A stretch of 31,305 nt of DNA from Candidatus Woesearchaeota archaeon (lineage in GTDB: Archaea; Nanobdellota; Nanobdellia; Woesearchaeales; GW2011-AR4). Each line of letters starts with the position of its first letter. The first letter of the stretch is position 1. A program made the position numbers and the translations under genes. The notes below the pieces were generated by a model. That model searched no databases and was not told the DNA's origin. It was given only the letters and a program-made list of their open reading frames with translations. Where the stretch lies: NCBI GenBank assembly GCA_016185955.1, contig JACPMQ010000007.1, positions 1 through 31,305 of the forward strand, written 5' to 3'. This document shows, one piece after another, positions 8,335 through 15,653 of this stretch.

Positions 8335-10089
8335 CTACCTTTTCCATATCAAAACAATATTCAGCAGAACTGACAGGGAAATAAGGATTAGCGCAGTTAA
8401 TTTTTTTGTCTTTTCTGTTGTGGATTCATAAATCACCTTGTTTAACGGCAAATTATTTTGGATGTTATCCTGCATATTGCTTCTTATGTTTTTGTTTGCA
8501 GCGCTTAATGAATCTTCATGTTCGGTAATTACAACTACATCTTTTATTAATTCCTCATTTGTTTTTTGGTTGTCCTTGTTAACTGCAACTTTAAACTTGT
8601 ATTTTCCTGCATTTGTATCAGCATCAACTTTATTTTCCAATTCAACTACTTGCAGGGAATTGGCCTTTAAGGTAAACTCTTTTTTGTTCTTTTCTTCATC
8701 CCCTGAAAATGATTTTGCGTTGCTGTAAACATAACTCCACACTTTAATGTCTATGTCTTTGTTGCCGTTATTATCCAATATTACCTTACTGATAAAACTC
8801 TCTCCTGCTGCAATGCTCTCATTAAAATCCTGCAATGAAAAGCTGAAAACCTTCGGTTTTTTATTTTCTGATTTTTCTATTTTGCATAGGGCATCAGTTA
8901 AGCCTTCTAAACTTATTTTTTTGTCGTCTTTAGCACTGATGCCTTCAGCCATTATAATATAGCTGCCATCATCAAATTCCCCATTGCAGTTTGGGCTTAT
9001 TTGGATAGGCAGGACTAAAGAATAATTGGTGTATTTTGAGCTTAATGCAGCTTTAGACTGCTTGCTTATTTTATTGCCCTTTTTGTCTCCCAACCATAAA
9101 GAAACAGTTTCCTTATCTGTGCTGCCCCTGTAAGCATTTAAATTGACCCTTAACATCTGGCCGAATTTTGCTGTATCATCCTTGCTTAAGTCATAAACAT
9201 CCATTATGCCAAGAAACGAGTTCTCTTGCAATAGCTTTTTAATAATCATAAATTTTGCATCATAGTTGTTTAACAGGTTAATATCATTGCACTGCACAGA
9301 CATGTTAGATGTTAATATATAAGATTTGCCTTCCTCAAGATTGGGCTTGTAGTCGGCAGATGTCCTTTGGTTTGTTATGCTGTCATTGGTAAAAGGCGCA
9401 TAGCTTTTTATTAGCACCCCATTAATATCCTCAATTTTAGCTTTGGCTGTAAAATTAGTCGGCATGCCTTTTATTCTTGATGCAGCCATCTTAAATAAAA
9501 ATTCTGAGGAGCTGTCAAATATGCTCTTTGGTAGGATAACATTCACTTGATAATCACAATTTTCATAGCTCACAGCATCATTAGCAAATCCCGGTGTAGG
9601 GTTTGATTGATGCAAGCTGTTGTTTGCAAATGCCCAGCTAAATCCTTCTGTTGTGCTGTGATATTCTTTTTTGTCAATTAAGTTATTATTATTGTCGTAA
9701 ATGTAAATAACATCTTCGCTATTGCTCAAGCCATTCCCAATGGAATTATCATTAGAATACAGCTTTACTGCGTCACTGCTTGCATTAAAATTATTATATG
9801 CTCTTGTTGCATCCGCAGTCACTATTGCAAAGCCTAATGGGGCAATAATTGTCCCTTCCTTATTGTAAAGCCCGCCTTCAATTGAGTCATTGTCCGCATT
9901 ATCGCCAATGCTCCAGCCGCTTACATTTATTGCAATGCTTTCATTGTTGTATAGCTCTACCCATTCATTAAGAGCTTCATCAGTTGCTGGGTTTGGCATT
10001 ATTTCATTAATTATTATTGCAGCATGAGTTTCTATTAACAATATAAATATTATAATGCACACTGCAATATTCAACAAGAAAAATTTCAT
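8335..10089 (-). CDS. Membrane-anchored surface protein with lamin-tail domain
   Basis: 584 residues. An N-terminal signal sequence (about 1-23, a long hydrophobic run ending THA) leads into a lamin-tail domain (LTD, about 24-150): IIINEIMPNPA, EWVELYNN, SGWSIGDN, and AIVTAD are its usual landmarks. The middle is a series of beta-rich, Asn/Ser-rich segments (probable extracellular Ig-like modules), and a hydrophobic segment at about 562-580 ending IVLIWKR anchors the C-terminus with a short cytoplasmic tail. LTD proteins in prokaryotes are generally secreted, often with nucleases or adhesins; no nuclease motif is seen here. The stop codon (TAG) lies inside the target duplication of the adjoining element. 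Confidence 0.8.
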   Translation of the reverse strand: MKFFLLNIAVCIIIFILLIETHAAIIINEIMPNPATDEALNEWVELYNNESIAINVSGWSIGDNADNDSIEGGLYNKEGTIIAPLGFAIVTADATRAYNNFNASSDAVKLYSNDNSIGNGLSNSEDVIYIYDNNNNLIDKKEYHSTTEGFSWAFANNSLHQSNPTPGFANDAVSYENCDYQVNVILPKSIFDSSSEFLFKMAASRIKGMPTNFTAKAKIEDINGVLIKSYAPFTNDSITNQRTSADYKPNLEEGKSYILTSNMSVQCNDINLLNNYDAKFMIIKKLLQENSFLGIMDVYDLSKDDTAKFGQMLRVNLNAYRGSTDKETVSLWLGDKKGNKISKQSKAALSSKYTNYSLVLPIQISPNCNGEFDDGSYIIMAEGISAKDDKKISLEGLTDALCKIEKSENKKPKVFSFSLQDFNESIAAGESFISKVILDNNGNKDIDIKVWSYVYSNAKSFSGDEEKNKKEFTLKANSLQVVELENKVDADTNAGKYKFKVAVNKDNQKTNEELIKDVVVITEHEDSLSAANKNIRSNMQDNIQNNLPLNKVIYESTTEKTKKLTALILISLSVLLNIVLIWKR

Positions 10090-10194
10090 CTTTCATTTTT
10101 TATTATATTTTTGCTGTATATAAAATTTACTATTTTAGAATGATACTAAAAGCTTAATAATATTGTCATTTAATTACTTAAAGAGGTGCAGAAT

Positions 10195-10752
10195 TTGGGA
10201 TTTTTCAAGTTTTTGAAAAGGGATAAAAAAGATGAATTTGACTTTGATTTGAATCTGGATATGCCCCCTTTGCCTCCCGAATTTAAGGATGATATGCAGC
10301 TTCCAGAGCTGCCGGAATTGCCTAATTTAGATGCGCCTGAAGGCTTAATTGCGGAACAAAATAAGAATATACCCAATAAGGATATAACGGATAAGGATAT
10401 AATGAGGGATATTGGCTTAAGTGAGCAGCTTATTGAGCCAAAAATCGGGAATCTTCAAAATATAAAAAGCCCGCACGAGCGGATTTTAAGAATGCCCCAA
10501 AAAGAAATTATGCCCCGCCATAACGAGCTAAAACATCACGAAAAATCCATATTTCTAAAGGTTGACAGATTTAGAGACGTGTTGATGAATATATCTTCAA
10601 TAAAAGACAGCTTAAAGAATGTGGACAATTCTATAAAAAGACTAAACGAGATTAATTCAAATAGGGATAATGCATTTGAAAAGCTGCATGCTGCTTTGGC
10701 TGACTCGCACAAAAAGCTTATTTTTGTGGATAAGACTATGTTTAAAGGGTGA
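10195..10752 (+). CDS. Coiled-coil protein, first of three paralogous genes
   Basis: About 185 residues. The N-terminus (GFFKFLKRDKK) is a short amphipathic segment, then a proline/leucine-rich acidic linker, then a helical module of about 62 residues starting SIFLKVDRFRDVL and ending VDKTMF. The same module appears in the next gene and, more weakly, in the third. I place the start at the TTG at 10195 because GAGGTG at 10183-10188 is then a Shine-Dalgarno at normal spacing; a GTG at 10186 would lie inside that site. The next gene starts 4 bases after the stop. Function unknown; the architecture suggests a membrane-associated helical scaffold. Confidence 0.75.
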   Translation: MGFFKFLKRDKKDEFDFDLNLDMPPLPPEFKDDMQLPELPELPNLDAPEGLIAEQNKNIPNKDITDKDIMRDIGLSEQLIEPKIGNLQNIKSPHERILRMPQKEIMPRHNELKHHEKSIFLKVDRFRDVLMNISSIKDSLKNVDNSIKRLNEINSNRDNAFEKLHAALADSHKKLIFVDKTMFKG

Positions 10753-10756
10753 TAAA

Positions 10757-11002
10757 ATGAGAAGTTATAAAACAGGAGAGGCTCCGGTTTTTGTAAAGAT
10801 TGAGGATTACAAAGATATATTAGAGGTCATGGAGCTAATAAAAGGGAAGCTTGCAGAAGCAAAAACGACGCTCCATGAAATTAACGAGCTTAAAAAAGAC
10901 GAGGATGCGGAAATTGAGTTTTGGAACGCCACATTAATGGATATAGAAAAAAAGCTGGAAAGCATTGATAGGAACTTATTTGAGCCGGAAGGAACATGGT
11001 GA
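10757..11002 (+). CDS. Small coiled-coil protein, second paralog
   Basis: An 81-residue protein that is almost only the shared helical module: PVFVKIEDYKDILEVMELIK at the start and IDRNLF near the end align with SIFLKVDRFRDVL and VDKTMF of the preceding protein. No signal peptide or membrane segment. It starts 4 bases after the first gene and ends 5 bases before the third, so all three form one operon and probably one complex. Confidence 0.8.
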   Translation: MRSYKTGEAPVFVKIEDYKDILEVMELIKGKLAEAKTTLHEINELKKDEDAEIEFWNATLMDIEKKLESIDRNLFEPEGTW

Positions 11003-11007
11003 TGTAA

Positions 11008-11427
11008 GTGGAAAAAGAAGCGAAAGATGTTTTTTTTGTTGAGATATCCCAATCAGCGGAGATTAAAAAAGATATTCTTGAGATCCTTAAAGACATTGTA
11101 ATGGATTTGCAGAGATTTGAGAAATTTAGGGAGACAAGAAAAGACAAGATAGAGCATATAGCCAAGCTAGGCAAGGTTATGAAAGAGCTTAACAAGCTTC
11201 TGCCTGCCTTAAAAAATGCTTTGCCTGAAGCTAAAATTAAGCTCCTTAAAATAAAAAAGCCTGAAAATCTTCCTGAAAAGAAAAAAGCAGCTAAAGTTGA
11301 AGTCAAGACAAAGAAAAAAAAGCATAAAAAAGAGCCTAAAAAAGAAAAGGCAAAGCCTGTTTCTGAGCTGGAAAGGTTACAATCAGAATTAAGCGAGATA
11401 GAAAACAAATTAAAGGGGTTAAGGTAA
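11008..11427 (+). CDS. Coiled-coil protein with lysine-rich tail, third paralog
   Basis: 139 residues starting at GTG. The first 75 residues (DVFFVEISQSAEIKKDILEI) look like a more diverged copy of the helical module in the two preceding genes. Then comes a strongly basic, lysine-rich stretch (about 88-118) that could bind nucleic acid or acidic lipid, and a short C-terminal coiled coil. Five bases separate it from the second gene. No named family recognised. Confidence 0.75.
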   Translation: MEKEAKDVFFVEISQSAEIKKDILEILKDIVMDLQRFEKFRETRKDKIEHIAKLGKVMKELNKLLPALKNALPEAKIKLLKIKKPENLPEKKKAAKVEVKTKKKKHKKEPKKEKAKPVSELERLQSELSEIENKLKGLR

Positions 11428-11518
11428 ATCAGCAAGCGATATTATTTTTAGCATCTTCATTCTTTATAATTTGCCAAAACTAAACTTTTTTAAATTAGTT
11501 GGCTATCCTTAATCTTAT

Positions 11519-11677
11519 GCGGAGGTGCCGGAGCGGCCAAACGGGATAGAGTTTGGCATCTAGGTGCTAAACATCCAAACTCAAGTTTGGTTGAGTAATG
11601 AGGCTAAAAGCTGATGAAATACTAAGGAGCCATCTATTGGCTTAGTGCCTACGCAGGTTCAAATCCTGTCCTCCGCA
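11519..11677 (+). tRNA. Class II tRNA (probably Leu) with a ~74-nt intron; anticodon not resolved
   Basis: Acceptor GCGGAGG pairs with CCTCCGC (11670-11676), discriminator A. The D arm is CCG..CGG with GCGGCC in the loop, the T arm is GCAGG-TTCAAAT-CCTGT, and GGC-TTAGT-GCC is a long variable arm of class II (Leu or Ser). The anticodon stem is best read as ATAGA with TCTAT, leaving an interrupting segment that contains a TGGC/GCCA helix next to a GTT bulge, as in an archaeal bulge-helix-bulge splice site. A73 favours Leu. I could not derive a Leu or Ser anticodon from a single intron, so the splice sites or a second intron remain open. TTTTTTAAATT upstream is the likely TATA box. Confidence 0.75.
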
Positions 11678-11727
11678 TTTATTATTTATCAATAATAATT
11701 TAAATAAACATTTATTCCAACCCTAAA

Positions 11728-13056
11728 ATGATTGAAATCTATGCAGTTGGCGGCTATAATGAAGTTGGAAAGAACTGCACAGCAGTTAATGTTGATGGGG
11801 AATCCTTAATAATTGATCTTGGAATACATCTGGAGAATTACATAAAGCTCACGGAAGACGAGGACATCATAAAAATAAGTGCAGACAAGCTAATTGATGT
11901 CGGTGCTGTTCCAGATATCTCTGTCTTGGATAAAATAAAAAAAGATGTTAAAGCCATTGTTATAAGCCATGCTCATTTGGACCATGTAGGGGCAGTTCCT
12001 TACATTGCAAATAAATTCAATGCGCCGGTTATATGCACGCCTTACACTGCAGGAATCATAAACGGAATCCTGAAAGAAGATAACTTAAGGCTGAGGAATG
12101 AGATAAAAACAGTAAACCTCAACTCATTTTATAAGGTAACAGATAACATTACAATTGAGTTTGTTTATATAACCCATTCTATCCCGCAGTCCACTTTAGT
12201 TGCTATACATACAAAATACGGCATAATTCTGTATGCTAATGACTTCAAGCTTGACTTGCATCCGACATTAGGCAGGCAACCAAATTTCAAAAGATTGGAA
12301 GAGCTTGGAAAGGAAGGAGTCATAGCCTTAATCGTAGAATCAACTTATGCCAATGACGCAAAAAAAATGCCTTCTGAAAGCGTTGCAAGGGAAATGCTGA
12401 AAGATGTGCTGCTGGGAATAGATAACAAGAACAACACAATTATTGTCACTACTTTTTCTTCTCATCTTGCTCGGCTCAAGTCAATAATGGAATTCGGAAA
12501 AAAGCTTAACAGAAAAGTGCTGTTTTTAGGCAGGTCTTTAGCAAAATACATCAAGGCAGGTGAAGAATTGGGGATAATAAGCTTCTCTAAAGAAGCTGAG
12601 ATTGTAAAATATGGCCAACAAATAAAAGATAAGCTAAAAAAGATAAACGCAGAAAGAAAAAAATACCTGTTGGTAACAACGGGGCATCAAGGCGAGCCTA
12701 AATCTGTTTTATGCAAAATTGCTAGAGGGGAAATAAACTTTAAGCTGTATCCGGAAGATAATATTATTTTTTCATGCAGAACAATACCGACTCCTACAAA
12801 CATAGCTAACCGCGAAGCATTAGAAAATGAGCTGAAATTGCTTGGAGTAAGAATCTTTAAAGATATCCATCAATCAGGACATGCTGCCAGAGAAGACTTA
12901 AGAGACATTATAAACTGGCTAAAGCCTAGAGTTATAATTCCTGCGCATGGCACCTTAAAAATGAAAGACGCATTAGCAGATTTAGGAGTGGAAATGGGAT
13001 ACAAAATGGGGGAAAGCATATTGCTTATAAGGGACGGGCATAAGGTTGAGCTGTAG
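11728..13056 (+). CDS. rnj: Ribonuclease J (archaeal metallo-beta-lactamase/beta-CASP RNase)
   Basis: 442 residues. The zinc-binding motif HAHLDH is at 81-86, preceded by GGYNEVGKNC, with ITHSIPQS and YANDFKLD following; the beta-CASP domain (about 200-360) includes ESTYAND and TTGHQGEP, and the C-terminal lactamase part has QSGHAAREDL and PAHG. Archaeal RNase J is a 5'-3' exoribonuclease acting in mRNA and rRNA decay. Length is typical for archaea (no bacterial C-terminal domain). AATTTAAATAAAC about 25-30 nt upstream of the ATG is a TATA box. It follows the intron-bearing tRNA and converges on the CBS gene. Confidence 0.96.
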   Translation: MIEIYAVGGYNEVGKNCTAVNVDGESLIIDLGIHLENYIKLTEDEDIIKISADKLIDVGAVPDISVLDKIKKDVKAIVISHAHLDHVGAVPYIANKFNAPVICTPYTAGIINGILKEDNLRLRNEIKTVNLNSFYKVTDNITIEFVYITHSIPQSTLVAIHTKYGIILYANDFKLDLHPTLGRQPNFKRLEELGKEGVIALIVESTYANDAKKMPSESVAREMLKDVLLGIDNKNNTIIVTTFSSHLARLKSIMEFGKKLNRKVLFLGRSLAKYIKAGEELGIISFSKEAEIVKYGQQIKDKLKKINAERKKYLLVTTGHQGEPKSVLCKIARGEINFKLYPEDNIIFSCRTIPTPTNIANREALENELKLLGVRIFKDIHQSGHAAREDLRDIINWLKPRVIIPAHGTLKMKDALADLGVEMGYKMGESILLIRDGHKVEL

Positions 13057-13083
13057 CCTGTAACTATAGGGATTGATTGATAA

Positions 13084-13175
13084 AAGCCAGAGCGGTGACC
13101 TCGTTTCAAAAAAGATTTTTCCACACTTAGAAGAAAGTGTTTGCAAAATTCCTATGTTGGTCACCGCTCTGGCTT
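13084..13175. repeat. Long imperfect palindrome, 17-bp perfect stem
   Basis: AAGCCAGAGCGGTGACC (13084-13100) is exactly complementary to GGTCACCGCTCTGGCTT (13159-13175). The 58-base AT-rich loop contains a smaller ACACTT..AAGTGT hairpin. The stem is far more GC-rich than its surroundings. It lies between convergent genes. It may be a bidirectional terminator or another hairpin mobile element; no target duplication is obvious. Confidence 0.7.
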
Positions 13176-13206
13176 AGCACAGATATAAATTTACAGTTAA
13201 TGTATC

Positions 13207-13755
13207 CTACATCTGCGCTTTAGCGCAGCTTTCGCAAACAACTGTGTTGTTTACGTCCTTAACTTTTTCAGAATACTCGCCGCAAGTCTGGCAGATGCCT
13301 TCTGTCGGTATTACCCTATTAATTGGCTTTCTGCTTTCCTCTCTTAATTCAAATTTTTCTACTATAATCTCAAAAAGCTGTGGCTCTATCTTAAGAATAT
13401 CTTTTATCGTTAGAAGCCCTACCATTTCATTGTTCCTGACAACAGGAAGATGCCTAATATTATTGTCTCTCATTTTAATAAGGGCATCATATATATCTGA
13501 TGTAGGAGAAATTGTAATTAATTTTGTCTCAATGAAATCTTTAATTTTTTCATTTGTGTTTACGCCTTTGGCTACAGCTTTTCTTACAATGTCCTGCTCT
13601 GTCAATATGCCTAAAGAATTTGCGCTGTCATTAACGACAACAGCCCCTACATGATTTTCTGCCATTATTTTTGCGCATTCTTTTAAGCTTATATTTGCTT
13701 TTACAGAAACAGGATTTATGGTCATAGCATCCGCAACTTTATAGCCAGATTTCAT
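13207..13755 (-). CDS. Two-CBS-domain protein with C-terminal zinc ribbon
   Basis: About 182 residues: a pair of CBS domains (about 5-65 and 75-130; landmarks VADAMTINPVSV, AENHVGAVVVND, GILTEQDIVRK, MRDNNIRHLPVV and GLLTIKDIL) followed by a zinc ribbon with CQTCG and CESC. CBS pairs bind adenine nucleotides or SAM and act as energy sensors; the ribbon suggests contact with nucleic acid or a partner. I start at the ATG at 13755 (MKSGYKVADAM): the TATA-like TTTATAAATTT at 13777-13788 would fall inside the coding region if the upstream ATG at 13794 were used, and 27 nt fits a leaderless mRNA. Confidence 0.9.
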   Translation of the reverse strand: MKSGYKVADAMTINPVSVKANISLKECAKIMAENHVGAVVVNDSANSLGILTEQDIVRKAVAKGVNTNEKIKDFIETKLITISPTSDIYDALIKMRDNNIRHLPVVRNNEMVGLLTIKDILKIEPQLFEIIVEKFELREESRKPINRVIPTEGICQTCGEYSEKVKDVNNTVVCESCAKAQM

Positions 13756-13776
13756 AATCAAAGTTAATATCACGGA

Positions 13777-13788
13777 ATTTATAAATTT
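13777..13788 (-). promoter_or_regulatory. TATA box of the CBS gene
   Basis: AAATTTATAAAT on the minus strand, centred about 27 nt upstream of the ATG at 13755; it decides the start of the CBS gene. The tRNA-His 3' end is only about 16 bases upstream of it. Confidence 0.55.
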
Positions 13789-13803
13789 ATTCATTGAAAA
13801 AAG

Positions 13804-13886
13804 GGCGATAGGGGAGAATCGAACTCCCGCCAGAGGATTGCTGCAAACTCCACAGTCCCCTATTCTGCCATTAAACTACTATCGCC
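13804..13886 (-). tRNA. tRNA-His (GTG) with an 11-nt intron
   Basis: Extra G at -1 (13886) opposite C73, acceptor GCGATAG/CTATCGC, anticodon stem GGGGA/TCCTC, anticodon GTG, T arm GGGAG-TTCGATT-CTCCC. The anticodon loop is interrupted after position 37 by about 11 bases (AGTTTGCAGCA, 13839-13849), close to the shortest archaeal tRNA introns. CCA is not encoded. A run of six T (13797-13802) directly follows and is a plausible terminator. Confidence 0.93.
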
Positions 13887-13910
13887 ATGCACACAGCAGA
13901 ATTGACTTTT

Positions 13911-13922
13911 AACTTATAAATC
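13911..13922 (-). promoter_or_regulatory. TATA box of tRNA-His
   Basis: AGATTTATAAGTT on the minus strand lies about 25-35 nt upstream of the tRNA 5' end, the normal box A position. Confidence 0.55.
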
Positions 13923-13946
13923 TTTTGCGGTCAATTTTATAATTTC

Positions 13947-14054
13947 TTAAATGTCTTGAAGCAGAATTTCAGATTTTTTGTAGCCCTTTTCTTCAGGATT
14001 TCCATAAGAACCATGGATTATTAGGGCATGCAACATTGCGCTGCATAGTATCAT
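13947..14054 (-). pseudogene. 35-codon ORF, possible remnant of an RBBP9/YdeN-like alpha/beta hydrolase
   Basis: The frame reads MILCSAMLHALIIHGSYGNP, then EEKG, and stops after 35 codons. LIIHGSYGNPEE is the N-terminal strand and oxyanion region of small RBBP9/YdeN-type serine hydrolases, but the rest of the fold, including the GxSxG nucleophile, is missing. The ATG overlaps the stop of the upstream membrane-protein gene in an ATGA, so it is the last cistron of that operon. I read it as a truncated gene; a real microprotein is possible. Confidence 0.4.
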
Positions 14055-14551
14055 TTTAAAAAGCGGTGGAAATTTTGTATTATATAAGGCGCTATGAATG
14101 AAATGGAATAAATAATGCCGACAGTTAAAGGCTGATGGATATTTTCTAATTTAATTATCTGTCCTATTTTATTTGAAAAAAGAACGATAATCACGAAATT
14201 TACTGCGGATATTAAAGGCACAACAATGGTTAAAAATGCGTGATGCTCGGCTTTCAAGTGCTCTATGCTCCTTATCAGCAATTCAAAAAGCATGCCAAAA
14301 GACAAGCCAACTGTAATCAGCAAAAAATATAATGTAAGATTGTTAAATACAAGAAGCAGAGGCAGCAAAGCAACTGCTATAACAAAATTGCCTATGGTTG
14401 CTGCAATCAAGGGTAACCAGCAGACTATACTATCCAAAATTTTTATTTTTGGATGCCTGTTTTTTCTTGCATTCTCTATTATACGCATGGCATTGTTTAT
14501 ATCCCTGTTATTCCATCCTTTTTCAGCAAGCCTTTTTTTAAAGTCCGCCAT
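14051..14551 (-). CDS. Four-helix integral membrane protein, unknown function
   Basis: 166 residues: a cytoplasmic N-terminal segment of about 40 residues (ADFKKRLAEKGWNNRDINNA, a short helix-turn-helix rich in basic residues) followed by four hydrophobic segments at about 43-65, 70-92, 103-125 and 138-158. No family name recognised. The ATG at 14551 overlaps the upstream gene's TGA by one base (TGATG), so translation is coupled; a TTG one codon earlier is the alternative. It belongs to the operon that begins at 15473. Confidence 0.75.
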   Translation of the reverse strand: MADFKKRLAEKGWNNRDINNAMRIIENARKNRHPKIKILDSIVCWLPLIAATIGNFVIAVALLPLLLVFNNLTLYFLLITVGLSFGMLFELLIRSIEHLKAEHHAFLTIVVPLISAVNFVIIVLFSNKIGQIIKLENIHQPLTVGIIYSISFIAPYIIQNFHRFLK

Positions 14552-15015
14552 CAAAGTTCTTCTTTGCCTTCTATAATCCTTTCAACATGGCTGATAAAAT
14601 TTTTTGTAAGAGAATAATAATCCTTTAAAATGTCTATGTTGACTTCCACTATTTGATTGTTATCTATAACGCAAGTCATGGTAACGTGCCTTCTGTACTC
14701 TTCTCTTCTGCTGCAGTCTGCGCGAATTATCTTTCTGAGCTTTAAGTAAAGGCTAACGGTTTCTGCAAACTCATTATCTGCATATACTTTTGTTAATAAG
14801 TTGCATTTCATTACCGGATTTTCAGGAATATCATCAACCTTTTTATTTTCCTTTGCATGTTTAAGCAGCGAGTCTATGCCAAAGGAAAATGTGCTTATAA
14901 GCCTTTCAATCATGTGCTTCATCATGTCAACAGTGCGAGTGTACTTCAGGCTTACATAGAATAAGTGGTCAACGCGTTTCAGTTCCTGCCTTGCGTTATC
15001 AAGCGCTTCTTTCAT
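14551..15015 (-). CDS. Helical protein, second of two tandem paralogs
   Basis: 154 residues, mostly helical, soluble. It aligns along its whole length with the upstream protein: HLFYVSLKYTRTVDMMKHMI corresponds to ILTMTYPLVKDQRLLVSVLE, FSFGIDSLLKH to FSYGMSSVLHY, and the last 30 residues (ILKDYYSLTKNFISHVERII) to MLKEYINNAKLFIKNISTIL. The start ATG overlaps the upstream stop (ATGA). Function unknown. With the membrane protein just downstream it may form a membrane-associated complex. Confidence 0.75.
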   Translation of the reverse strand: MKEALDNARQELKRVDHLFYVSLKYTRTVDMMKHMIERLISTFSFGIDSLLKHAKENKKVDDIPENPVMKCNLLTKVYADNEFAETVSLYLKLRKIIRADCSRREEYRRHVTMTCVIDNNQIVEVNIDILKDYYSLTKNFISHVERIIEGKEEL

Positions 15016-15473
15016 TCTAATATGGTAGAGATATTTTTTATAAATAACTTTGCATTGTTTATGTACTCCTTGAGCATATTTGCCGAAATTCTCTTTAAGC
15101 CGTAATTTTCATTGCATATCACGAAATCCTCGTTTCTTGAAAATGTCATCGGGCTTTTTTTGTGCGCAAGCACTATCTCTTTTATTTCCTGCATTATTCT
15201 AAGGTGCTCATTGCCAAACTTGTATTTTGCCGCGCAATTCTTAAAAAGCTCGAATTTTGACGCAAAGTTATCTGGAAATGGCGCAACCCTCTTAAAAAAA
15301 AGCTCATAATGCAAAACAGAGCTCATTCCGTAGGAAAATGCAAGAAACAGATTTTCTAGAACAGAAACAAGAAGCCTTTGATCCTTAACCAAAGGGTAAG
15401 TCATTGTGAGAATATGGTCTGCAATCTGCAGTTTTTTTATTGCTGCGTCTTTCAGCTCATGGAATTTCTCCAT
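15012..15473 (-). CDS. Helical protein, first of two tandem paralogs
   Basis: 153 residues starting MEKFHELKDAAIKKLQIADH. I take the ATG at 15473: a TATA box (TATTTAAATC) lies about 25 nt upstream, and the longer frame opening at 15548 would translate the end of a mobile repeat. The protein is homologous to the next gene product (see there). No named family recognised. It is the first gene of a coupled operon (15473 to 13947) with overlaps at every junction. Confidence 0.75.
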   Translation of the reverse strand: MEKFHELKDAAIKKLQIADHILTMTYPLVKDQRLLVSVLENLFLAFSYGMSSVLHYELFFKRVAPFPDNFASKFELFKNCAAKYKFGNEHLRIMQEIKEIVLAHKKSPMTFSRNEDFVICNENYGLKRISANMLKEYINNAKLFIKNISTILE

Positions 15474-15493
15474 AACAGAGAACAAGATACGCC

Positions 15494-15504
15494 GATTTAA
15501 ATAG
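15494..15504 (-). promoter_or_regulatory. TATA box of the tandem-paralog operon
   Basis: CTATTTAAATC on the minus strand, about 25 nt upstream of the ATG at 15473, with the truncated element beginning 22 bases further upstream. Confidence 0.55.
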
Positions 15505-15525
15505 TTTTTTGAAGTTACGGCTATA

Positions 15526-15640
15526 GGCTCAGTAGAAATTCTTAACAAATATAAGTGGCTGCTCCAAAATAAGGGGCGGTAGGCAAGCAGAAGAATGTTA
15601 ATTGTGCTATCAAAATGGCGTGTATGTGCAAAATTTTGTT
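15526..15640 (+). mobile_element. Truncated family C element (left half only)
   Basis: Begins with the same left end as the copies at 19197 and 30983 (GGCTCAGTAGAAATTC, then AAGTGGCTGCTCCA, GGGGCGGT, AGAAGAATGTT and TATCAAAATGGCGTGTATG) and then runs out near 15640 without the right inverted end. The right half has been lost, or replaced, next to the 3' end of pheT. Confidence 0.8.
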
Positions 15641-15653
15641 TTAAAATAAAACT

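Noticed and set aside
8438..8962. Plus-strand reading frames inside the lamin-tail gene
   Set aside because: They are antisense shadows rich in hydrophobic residues, without promoter or ribosome-binding signals.
11571..11620. The CCAAACT/AGTTTGG hairpin in the tRNA region as an independent terminator
   Set aside because: It falls between the two halves of a clear tRNA and is better explained as intron structure.
15474..15548. N-terminal extension of the first tandem paralog
   Set aside because: It would translate the end of a mobile element and the TATA box; the paralog alignment begins at the internal ATG at 15473.
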